31,675 bases of DNA. It comes from Dissophora ornata (taxonomy: Eukaryota; Mortierellomycota; Mortierellomycetes; Mortierellales; Mortierellaceae). The position numbers and the translations under genes were made by a program. The stretch lies in assembly GCA_025201705.1 (NCBI GenBank), contig MU616922.1:1-31675 (forward strand), given 5' to 3'. This document shows, in pieces, positions 1 through 9,024 of the stretch (position 1 is its first letter; every line of letters begins with the position of its first letter). Below the pieces are notes generated by a model that saw only the letters and a list, made by a program, of their open reading frames with translations, was not told the origin of the DNA and did not search any database.

Positions 1-866
1 CGGACACTTTTTCGAGGCGTAATATTGATTCACAACTACGACAATGTAGCCTAGGGATCTAGCCTACAGAGAGGCAGTAATTGTAGAGAGGCGATATTAG
101 TCCTGATGTTAAACATATAAGCCATAGGGCTGCGATGACAGAAACGCTCTCTTACCTTTTGAACAAAGTACGATTGGAACGACTTGTGCAGAGAAGACAG
201 TCTGGTCTTTGTAGAAAGCTTTCCAAGACCCTCGCCGATCGCGACTTTGATGCTGTCTTTTCTCTTGGCGCCAATCGATCCTCCGACTAACTTGAAGAGA
301 CGGTTGGCAATCTGCAAGTACTCCTCATCTCGTGCCTTTCTCGCGTTCCGTCTGTGTTTCTTGAGGACCATGTTGCTGTTGTAAAGGGAGTCAATGTGCG
401 CCTCAACATCTTTGAGCCTGCCAACGTATTCTTTAATGCTTGCTCTAGTGCCGCGAAGGCGGGGCAAATTGGTCTCGATGCTGCTGATAGATGCTGAATT
501 GTAGATTGCCTTGTCTTTCCTTTGCTCCATCCAGCGTCGAAGTTTCAGTGTGGCTGATACACCGCTTTCTGCTTGACAGCCAGGTTGTAAAACTCGGTGG
601 CCATTGACCACAGCATTTGTCCCCTTTCCTATGTCACTATTAGACAGCAAGGCGCTCGCTCCTATTACAAATGCTTGTCCAAGATCTAGACCCAAAACCT
701 TGTTTCGTTCGAGATCACATCCCCAAAGGTCAGAGACACCCTGCTTTGTCTTCACTGTATTGTTGTTCTCTTTTTTGGGCCGTCTGTGTTTGCTGAAAAT
801 AGCAGCCATATGAATCTGCGTATTTTTGGCTTCGTCAATAACACCGCGCGGCCATACTAGACTCAT
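1..866 (-). CDS. Fanzor-like (eukaryotic TnpB/OrfB family) RNA-guided nuclease, partial
   Basis: The gene runs off the left edge. Exon A is about 866..156 and exon B is 63..1, with an intron at 64..155 (GTAAGA...CTGTAG). Joined in phase, the sequence reads through the intron as ...SYFVQK-ARSLGYIVVVVNQYYA-SKKCP. It resembles the RuvC-to-zinc-ribbon end of TnpB/Fanzor proteins. Visible marks are a RuvC-I-like GLDLGQ about 55 codons into exon A, a charged helical stretch with K/R-rich NARKAR, a second RuvC-like segment VAIGEGLGKLS followed by RLSSLH, and the first Cys of a C-terminal zinc ribbon (SKKCP). The third catalytic Asp and the remaining Cys would lie outside the window. TnpB and Fanzor proteins are RNA-guided DNA nucleases associated with transposons. 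The ATG at 866 is probably not the true N-terminus, because these proteins carry several hundred residues before RuvC-I and an in-frame stop lies just upstream. Family assignment is from recalled motif patterns, not a search. Confidence 0.7.
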
Positions 867-1505
867 TTGACAAAATGTGGTTTATTCATTGGCACTTGCG
901 CCCCGCCCCAACAGCGTTACACCCCTGGACTTCGAGTGCTGCACTCTTCAATCCTGCTGCCATGCTTTGAAGGCATTGCAGCGTACATCGCCTTTTCTTT
1001 TTGTCGCCAAGGGCATCAACTATTGTCTTGCACGAGTTAACCATATCGCGTTTCACATTCCTGAAATGCCTCTTCAACCTCAGCTTCTCTAGTTCTTCTC
1101 TGTTCTTCCTGTCGCTCAGATCTCATTGCCTGTAGTTGGAGACGGAGATGCGGCGAAAGTAAATTCTCAAGAGGGGCATCGTAATTGTTTTCGAGACTAT
1201 CGATCGGTTCTTGTGGCTCTTGAGGAAGTACAAGCTCCCTGTCGTAGTTAATAGTCATGCGTTGGTAGATCCTTGGCGCTAGATACCTCGTTCGATCTGC
1301 TCCAGAGCTTCACACTGGCTGCGGGATCGACAGCCTTTCGGGAATCTTTCGTCTGTTTACGATACACAGCCTTTTCAGATGTTGGTCAGCGTTTTATTGA
1401 TAGAGTCAAATGTAGACGATTTAAGACTTTTGACAAAGGGGTAGCAGTAGTGGCATGGTTCCCATTGGGGACGTAACCGATTAAAAGGCTAGCAGATGCT
1501 TCCAT
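867..1505 (-). pseudogene. Probable decayed 5' part of the Fanzor-like gene
   Basis: No single frame is open, yet protein-like segments follow each other on the minus strand in changing frames. From an ATG at 1505 one frame reads about 85 codons (rich in K/R/S, ending LPTHDY), interrupted by a TGA at 1386-1388. Its end overlaps a second frame starting at 1258 (73 codons, ending AFQECETRYG, strongly charged and helix-like). A third frame takes over near 1040 (containing VDALGDKKKRR) and ends near 888, close to where the RuvC-bearing frame opens at about 883. The segments abut or overlap, leaving little room for introns of the size used elsewhere here, so frameshift decay is the simplest reading. 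Unusual splicing, or a separate small gene at 1037-1258, cannot be excluded. Confidence 0.38.
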
Positions 1506-1807
1506 CACACAAGACTAATGTGGATTCTTTCATCCAGACTTGACCTTCTTTTCGCCGCGTTATTACACGAGTTGTTGAATTTGACAACTGAGTCAACATT
1601 TTCGTAGCGACGCGATTTTTCGTATGCGAAATTTAGTTTCACCCAAGAGCAAAAGTTGTGAAGTGTTAACACATAAACCAAAAGCTGGTGCATGACATGC
1701 TGTTATTAGGAATACTACATATATAAAAAGTACAGAGATGGGTAGATAGCAGGTCAACTGCAACCAAACCCAAACTAAGAAAAAAGAAAAGGTGACAAGG
1801 TTGGCCT
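1506..1807. other. Intergenic stretch, no gene recognised
   Basis: This is AT-rich spacer between the Fanzor-like region and the 3' end of the CM1 coiled-coil gene, both on the minus strand. Short open frames are present on both strands but none has recognisable content. On the minus strand, downstream of the stop at 1808, there is a T-rich stretch and an AT-rich ATATATA block near 1718-1728, but no perfect AATAAA. Confidence 0.5.
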
Positions 1808-4800
1808 TTAGTCCCAGGCGTCGTCCACATCAAGAGAACGATACAAGTCCTCGGTTGCTTGACGAAGGGTCACACTTTCAGATACTTCTCTTCTCTGGCT
1901 TAGCATCTACGCGCAGACATATAAACAGATTAGAATCTTTGCAATAATGGCAAACACAAGATGGACTGCAATTTATGCTGCAAATCACGAAAAACTGAAC
2001 TGGTACTTACTTCAATCCTGGAGAGCGTGCTTTTGATCGCATTCTCTCGCTGTCCAAGCTGTTGCTGTAACTTTGAGCATTGTGCATTGACTGCATCGAG
2101 CTCCCGAATTGTCGATCGCGTCTTTTCCCGCTCCTTCTCAACCACCTTGGCTCGCTGATCAAGTTCGTTCCGGAGTTGATCATTCATCCTTGACAATCCT
2201 AGTTCGGCCGCAGTGCGGATATGAGACGAGTTCTGCAGCTGCTGAGAAGCATAAGGGCTCCCTGGTCCTTGTGAAGTTTCTATGCTTCTGTCCCCGGGCT
2301 TGCCACTGTGAATGTCGACAAGCTCCTGCAGTTGTCCATTCTTGCGCTGTAGGTTCTCAATAGTCTTTTGAGCAGCACTAGTCATAGGGAGCAAGGTATA
2401 TGGGTCCATGTTAGTATGCATAGTAAACCCCTGCCCCCCCAAAAAAAAAAGGCTTTTGAAAACGATAGTTACGTGTTGGCATCTATAAGGCCTGCGACCT
2501 TCTCCTTAGCTCCCTGACGCTCACGTTTCACGCGTTCTTCAGCATCCTTGGTGCGTTTTTCGAGTTCACGAAGTCGTGCGTTCCAGCGCTCTTCTGCATC
2601 CATGGAACGCGTCTTTTCCAGTTGCAACTTGCGTTCTGCATGCTTACAGCGAGTCTCGTAGTCCTGGGATTGGTCGCTTGATCCACCCCGAATCTTTAGA
2701 TCAGCGATGGTCTTGGTCAACAGCAACTGCTTAGCCTGCAGTAATTGCGATATGGTATAAAAATAGCAATGAAAGAACATCAGAAAAAAGAGTTCAGACT
2801 CTTCGATACATTCGCATGCAATTGTTTTTGGGCAAGGGGGAGCGAATTGAAGGAATGTAGGTCAAATGGCTCGAGGTTTGCTCAAAAAATCTGAGCAACA
2901 ACTCTTTTCAAAAGACCAGGTTCATATTCGAAGATCATCCTGTAATCTATCCATGTCTAACGGACTAGATCACTGCGAGAGCGCACTTGTCTTTTGAGAG
3001 ACCAAAGAGGTTTCTGAGTAAGACCCGTGGCTGTCCTCTTCGTGTTTGTGTTGACATTTTCTGGGAATGCGACTCGAGTGCGTGTGTGTGTGTATACAGG
3101 AAGTGAGAAAAGAGGGAGGCCTGGAGAAAAAACGGAGTTTGTGAGTTGGGTTACTACATACCTGCAGTTCTTCGTTTTCAGTCTGCTTCTTGACTAGCTG
3201 TTCACGCCATTTCCTCTGACGGTCAGCGGCATTGCGCACAATCGTCTCGAATCGGTCCAACTGCTTGAGTTTCGAATCCAGTTGCTTTTTGAGATGACTA
3301 AAAACGAAAGGGTAGAGACAAATTGAGTATTGGTTGCATTATGATATCAGTATAGTAAATGAGGCAGTTTTGTCCACGGACTCACGCTAGCTGGCTTGTT
3401 GATTTGTCTTCCAGTTCCTTGGCTTTCTTCTCAAACAGTATAAACAGCCTGCTGAGCGACTTCAGGCGTGAATGCAAATGGTTTGAGAAATAGGCGAAAT
3501 TGGCGGATGGCTTCGGCAACATGTTGCTCTCCAGTCTACTGTCTTCTCCGAGGATACTCTCCAAGTGCTGGAGAACAGCTAGAAGAAGCGAGTTTCGCTC
3601 AACAAGGTCGCCTTTGGATGTCTCCCCGGAAATGTCGTCGTCCCGTTGGCTCTTTGCGACTTGAAGTTCCAGTTCAGTCAAACGTGACTTCAGCATAGCA
3701 ATTGTTGTCGCTCTGTCACGGAGAGCTGTCTCCATCTGCTCTTTTTCTTCCTCCAGGCCCACCACTGACGCATCTAGTTGTCTATTTTTGAGGTTCTGTA
3801 GTAGAATGTTATTGAAGCTTGTCAGCGAGACTTGTTGGTGGAGCTGGAAGTCAAGCGTTTAACGTATTCCAGGTATTTACCAATCGGTCGACCTCGTGGG
3901 AGTGAGAGTTGAGTAGTTCATTTTTCTCAGCCCTGGCCGCCCTGATCTGCTCAAACCCTTGTCGAATCTCCATGAGTTCAGCTGTAGTCGCTTCCAATTC
4001 CTAAAGACGGAAAGTGTTAGAACAGCCTTTAGTTATACCGGAAACTGACAGAGGCATAACATATCAATATCTCTAACTCACCGAGTTTAGCCTGAGTTCC
4101 ATTTCTTCGTAGCGCTCCTCAACTTCCTTGGACTGCTCCGAGGCAACCTTAAGTTGTTCTTCATAGTATCGCACGTGGCCATCGCGCTCATTTAGTTCAT
4201 TTGTGAGCTCTTCAATCTGCTCCGAAGCCGCGGCAAGTTTCTATGGAGCGGACAAACATGCTGAGCTGTTAATAACCAATGTCCTCACAGGAAAATGATA
4301 AAAAAGCAATCAAAACAAACTTACGTCTTGGAGTTCATCCACCCGTTCTGCATACTCGCGCTCCATCTGCTGACGCTCCTCATCCCAATGATTATATCCA
4401 TTCGAATCGCGTTCCCGGTTCAGCTTTTCAGAGGTTATCCGTCGATCGATCTCCATTCGGAGTTGCGATTCCAACTTCCGGTTTTGCTCTTCAGCTGTCA
4501 CCAATTCGTCTCTCATCAACCGGAAATCATGAACAGATATGGACTCCGTGTGTAAGTTCGCAGTTGACCCCGATTGAATTTTCTGGAGAGAGATAGATGT
4601 TATTGGAGTCCATTTCGGTTAATAACACGTCTTGGAGAATTCTTTTGCAAAGGAGAGCACAAACAATTTGCTCTACTTACTGATCTCATCTTGGCAATAA
4701 CTTCCTCATTAACAGCATCCACTTCCTGTAGTCGCTCGATTCGATCCTCAAGTTCAGCAATCCGTGCATCCTTTTCCTGCAGCATGCCGTGAGTGTCTTG

Positions 4801-6427
4801 TACCTCCTGCTGGAGTTGGACTAATTCAATGGTCTTGTCTTCGAGTTCACCTACAAGGTCCGATATCTCTTGGTCGTGCCGCACAGCATCCTCGTTCCTC
4901 CACGCTAGCAGATCTTGCAACTCGGCATGCAGTTGGTCGTTTAATTTCTGACTTTCCTCATACTCAACCTGAAGATCCGAAATTTGCTCTCTCAGTTGTT
5001 GCCGATCCAATGTCCACCGCTCTGAAAGGGCGTTCATGTCGTTGGTGTGCATGTCTTGGATCTGGCGCATTTGGTCCCTTTCGTCTTCCAGCCGGTGGGA
5101 CAGCTCCGCAACATCAATCCTGGCCTTCGAGAGCTCGTCCCTGTGCTGCTCCATCTGATGCTTCATTTCGTCCTCAAATGCGGCCCTTTCTGATCTAGTC
5201 ATCGACAGTTCCTATAAATTAAAAGCCAAAAATCCGTTAGGACGGCGACGTCTGAAGACAGAGCGTATGCTTGAACATCGTACTATCATAAGGAACGAAG
5301 ACCAACCTGCTCCAATTCGGATCGAAGCTCGAGCGAAGAGCGAAGCTCGCGATCAAGCTCTCGACACTTTGCTTCCCAGCCATCTTCTACTCTTGACCTT
5401 TCCATCAAGCGAGATTCATTTTGCTGATAATCCAAAAGCTGATCGTGCAAGTCTCTGATTTGTTCCTCGTATTTTGCAGAGAGGTCCTTTAGATCCTCGA
5501 TGGTATCTGTCTGTGCCTCCAATTCACCCACGCGTGACTGAAGTTGTTTCAGCTCTAGATCCTTGGCGTTCGTTTCTAGTTCCATGGTTTCTATCCGCTG
5601 CGAGAGCTGCTTCAGTGCCGCTTTGAGGTCGAGTCCTTCTTTGATTGCATTCCTATATTCCATTTCTTGTTCCTCGCTCATGCCGTGCTGAAGGTCACAG
5701 TTCTTTTGGGCTTGAAGAGCTTCGATTGCAGCGTGCGCCTCCATGAGTAGTCGTTTGTACTGTTTCAGTTCGGAGAGCAACGTCTGAAGTTTGACCTTGA
5801 GCTCGATGTTCTATGTTTTTGTCAATCAAGCGTGGGGCGCAGGTGGGGTGTGCTCTAGCGTGTTAGTAAACAGTTTTTGCGAAAGATGTCAGTATCCATG
5901 TGCCTATTCTACGATACCTCATGTGCCGCTTGGTCCGCATGCTCCGGAGAGAGTTTTGCAAGTCGGTCCTCCAGAAAGTAAACCTTAAGCTTCAGACTGA
6001 AGTTTTGCTTATTGAGTTCATCAATGACCTACAAAAACATGTCAATCGGTATGTGTGTTAGACAGATGTATAGAGTAAAACAAAAAAGCGGGCATGAGAG
6101 GGAGTCTTAATGGAGTCATACTTTCTCCTGTTCTTTTAATGTCATGGTCGCTGGCTTGCCGGTGTTCCCGCTCCATCGGTCAATTGTTTTTCGCGACCTT
6201 GCTCCGTCACTGATATCGGTCATGCCAGCTGAGCTTACGTATCCGCCAGTTACGTTAAAGCGTGGGTTGCTCCGTATAGATTCATCGAGGTTGATATCGG
6301 CATCTATTGCATCCAGTGTCAGCTCTACCCTGGACTCCTCTCCTTCCTCTTCCTCATCGTCCGCTCCATTGGGCCCGTATCTCAGGAACGACGACTGGTC
6401 CGGCGATGCCCACTTTCCGTTCTCCAT
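1808..6427 (-). CDS. CM1/centrosomin-motif coiled-coil protein (Mto1/Pcp1/Spc110-like)
   Basis: Twelve exons read on the minus strand: 6427..6122, 6028..5918, 5810..5307, 5211..4681, 4582..4325, 4240..4082, 4000..3881, 3795..3386, 3297..3162, 2735..2473, 2377..2011, 1906..1808. They total 3264 nt, giving 1087 aa. Exons 1-2 join to TLKEQEK-VIDELNKQNFSLKLKVYFLEDRL at about residues 96-125, the hallmark CM1 (Cnn_1N) motif that binds and activates gamma-tubulin complexes at spindle poles and other microtubule-organising centres. The first 95 residues are acidic (an E/D run near residue 25). After CM1 nearly everything is charged heptad-like coiled coil to a short C-terminus ending DVDDAWD. The ATG at 6427 follows an in-frame TGA and is a good start. 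Introns are 81-107 nt except 2736..3161 (426 nt). The intron 5212..5306 uses a weak GTTGGT donor. I see no clear PACT or calmodulin-binding C-terminal domain, so whether it is the Spc110/Pcp1 or the Mto1 type is open. Confidence 0.85.
2736..3161 (-). other. Long intron of the CM1 coiled-coil gene
   Basis: It is bounded by GTATGT (donor at 3161) and TACTGCAG (acceptor ending 2736), and phase is kept across it. At 426 nt it is four to five times longer than the other introns of the gene. It holds a short GT repeat (about 3080-3094 on the plus strand). I found no convincing coding exon inside; a small cassette exon or ncRNA cannot be excluded. Confidence 0.6.
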
Positions 6428-6789
6428 GTATCAGCGGTGGTGTTTCAGTGAGTTCAGTAGTGGATATTATTTAGTGTCCTCGCCTGACAGAAAGAGACTC
6501 CTTTGGTGAATGGGGAGGAAGCGAAGACGATGGCCAGATTGCTGCAGATTGCTACAGATGGCTGTTGAATTCGAATAAGCGCCTTGTCGTCCTGATGTCC
6601 GCGTTCCAGAACGAATAGAAGGAGAGGGCAATTATTGAAAGGCGAGGGTTTAAGATACGCTTGGGCGAACTGGAGCGACAAGCCACGCGGTCAGGCTGCT
6701 GAAAGACAAAATTAGAGGTCGTCCACAGCGATTCCTCATTCTCGACCAACCCGACGCTCTCTGTCTTTCACCCAAACAAAGAAGCCATC
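6428..6789. promoter_or_regulatory. Divergent promoter region between CM1 gene and INTS11
   Basis: The start codons of the minus-strand CM1 gene (6427) and plus-strand INTS11 (6790) are 362 bp apart, so this segment must carry both 5' UTRs and promoters. A pyrimidine-rich stretch (about 6750-6775) lies just before the INTS11 ATG. No clear TATA box or CCAAT box is seen. Confidence 0.6.
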
Positions 6790-8905
6790 ATGACCATCCA
6801 GATTGTGCCACTCGGGGCTGGACAGGATGTCGGCCGGAGCTGCATCCTGGTCACGATTGGAGGAAAGAATATCATGCTCGACTGTGGAATGCACATGGGC
6901 TTCAACGGTAGGGAGGACCTTTTGCCCCGCGTACGCGTATTCCGTATCCAAGGAAACTTGCACACATACTCATATCCATCCTATTCGCTCTACTATGACA
7001 GATGAGCGCCGTTTCCCAGACTTTTCATACATTTCAAAGACGGGTGACTTTACAGAGATGCTCGACTGCGTTATCATCAGTCACTTCCACCTGGACCACT
7101 GTGGCGCACTACCCTACTTTACCGAAATGTGTGGTTATGACGGGAATATCTACATGACCCATCCAACAAAGGCCATTTGCCCCATCTTGCTTGAGGACTA
7201 CCGTAAAATCTCGGTCGAACGCAAGGGCGAACGCAATTTCTTTACCAGCCAAAACATCAAGGACTGTATGAAGAAGGTCATTGCCGTCAACCTGCACCAG
7301 ACCATTATGGTCGACGACGACCTGGAGATCTGTGCCTATTACGCAGGACACGTTCTTGGGGCGGCCATGTTTTATATCCGAGTCGGCGAAGAGTCTCTAG
7401 TGTATACCGGCGACTACAACATGACGCCGGACCGGCACTTGGGAAGTGCCTGGATCGACAAGGTTCGCCCTGATGTCTTGATTACAGAATCGACGTATGC
7501 CACCACAATCCGAGATTCCAAGAGATCAAGAGAACGAGACTTTTTGAAGAAGGTGCACGACTGTGTGGCTGATGGAGGAAATGTCATTATTCCAGTTTTT
7601 GCACTTGGTCGTGCTCAGGAACTTTGTATTCTGATCGAAACATACTGGGAACGCATGGATCTCAAGGTGCCGATCTACTTCTCGGCTGGCCTGACAGAAA
7701 AGGCAAACCACTTTTATCGTCTCTTCATCAATTGGACCAACGAAAAGATCAAGAGCACGTTTGTCCACCGCAACATGTTCGATTTTAAGCACATCAAAGC
7801 TTGGGATAGGTCATATATCGACTCTCCAGGACCTATGGTTGTTTTTGCGACCCCAGGAATGCTCCACAGCGGTACATCACTGGAGCTGTTCAAGAAATGG
7901 GCTCCGGACTCCAAGAACATGGTCATCATGCCTGGCTACTGCGTCGCCGGTACAGTCGGCTCGAAAGTCCTGGCTGGCGAGAAGAAGATTCAAATTGATG
8001 CCTTTACTTCAGTGGATGTCAATCTTCAGGTCAAGAATTTGTCATTCAGTGCCCACGCGGATGCGAAGGGAATTATGCAGTTGATTCGACAGTGCGACGC
8101 CAAAAATGTCGTACTAGTCCATGGTGAAAAGAGTTCCATGGGCTTTTTGAAGTCAAGGATCATGACCGAGTTTGGAATCCCTTGCTTTGATCCTGCGAAC
8201 GGCACTACAATCAGTATCGAGACGAGCCATGTGATTCCTATCGAAATGTCGGCCAGCTTGCTCAAGCAACACCTGATCCGTCAGTCCGAGGCTCGCGACG
8301 ATTCCAATGAAGGGTTAACGTCCTCCAGTAGCCCCGACGACAGCTCCGATGACAGTCTTGAGTCCTCCAAGCGCAAGACTCCGTCAACGGTGAAGCCAAA
8401 GGACAAAGTACTGATCCAAGGCATGCTTGTCATGGACGATGGAAAACCGATTCGTTTGGAGGATGCAGAGGAAGCGCTGGATAGGGTTGGCATGGCCAAG
8501 CATAAGGTGCGATTTGAAGTCCGGAAGGCGTACAACGCAATGGCATTGCGCTTGGCTGTGGAGGCCGCCGACCAGCAGAAGATGAACAAGCCAGAGGATA
8601 GTCATGCCATGGACATGGACAGCGCTGAGGGCGCTTCAGATCTATACGACGATTGGGATAGCGATGCGTTCGCGCTGGATCTAGTCTACATCGCACTTCA
8701 AAAGTCCATCGGTGGCCATATCAAGCTGTCTCGCAAAGACGGAGCGATTGTTGTCCGAAGTGTCAAGATCAGGGCGCCAACAGACGATGATGAATTCGAG
8801 CGAGGGGGGCTTTTGGTAGGATGGGATTATCAAGATGAGGATCTCGCTACAAGGATACTGTCTGTGGTCGCTCTGACTCTCTGCAGACAACCGCAGATTT
8901 CATGA
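6790..8905 (+). CDS. INTS11: Integrator complex subunit 11 (CPSF73-like RNA endonuclease)
   Basis: Exons 6790..6907 and 7002..8905 are joined across a 94-nt intron (GTAGGG...GACAG) to give 673 aa. It is a metallo-beta-lactamase/beta-CASP RNA endonuclease. The N-terminus [15 protein letters not shown] and [20 protein letters not shown] matches animal INTS11 closely. The zinc-binding HFHLDH is at residues 67-72, with YTGDYNM, ITESTYA, the beta-[14 protein letters not shown] and VVFATPGML, and [10 protein letters not shown] following. INTS11 is the catalytic subunit of Integrator, which cleaves snRNA and promoter-proximal nascent RNA in the nucleus. The residues around the motifs match INTS11 better than the paralogue CPSF73/Ysh1. 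The C-terminal part (from about 475) holds a Ser/Asp-rich linker and a second acidic insert (DMDSAEG region, about 570-595), then the conserved C-terminal fold ending near WDYQDEDLA. The ATG is at the start of the conserved family N-terminus. A longer open frame entering from inside the intron is not the true start. Confidence 0.95.
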
Positions 8906-8953
8906 GCGTAGACTTTCATATACCGTGAAACACCACACCAGCATTCTCTGTAC

Positions 8954-8959
8954 AATAAA
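8954..8959 (+). terminator. Polyadenylation signal of INTS11
   Basis: A perfect AATAAA lies 49 nt after the INTS11 stop, followed about 20 nt later by a T-rich stretch (8981-8998), the usual layout of a cleavage and polyadenylation site. Confidence 0.7.
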
Positions 8960-9008
8960 AGCCCATGTTCCATCGTTCTCTTTTTTTTGATGTTTTTGCA
9001 CGTTTTCA

Positions 9009-9014
9009 TTTATT
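9009..9014 (-). terminator. Polyadenylation signal of VPS15
   Basis: TTTATT on the plus strand is AATAAA on the minus strand, only 11 nt beyond the VPS15 stop at 9025. If used, the VPS15 3' UTR would be very short and would end close to the INTS11 3' end. Confidence 0.5.
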
Positions 9015-9024
9015 ACGCAGGATC

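Noticed and set aside
1273..1476. Plus-strand open frame of 67 codons
   Set aside because: No recognisable motif, and the opposite strand looks more protein-like here (probable decayed Fanzor part).
2378..2472. Alternative acceptor GGGGCAG at about 2425 for this CM1 gene intron
   Set aside because: It would give a 47-nt intron and break the frame. The acceptor at 2378 with an upstream ACTAAC branch site keeps phase.
3080..3094. GT dinucleotide repeat considered as part of a repeat array or CRISPR
   Set aside because: It is a simple microsatellite within an intron. No spaced direct repeats of CRISPR type exist in the window.
4764..5198. Plus-strand open frame of 144 codons
   Set aside because: It lies opposite a well-supported coiled-coil exon (5211..4681) and has no recognisable content; it is a shadow frame.
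6803..7001. Longer plus-strand open frame entering INTS11 through its intron
   Set aside because: Its first part is out of frame with the conserved N-terminus encoded at 6790-6907. Splicing 6907 to 7002 restores the conserved [14 protein letters not shown] junction.
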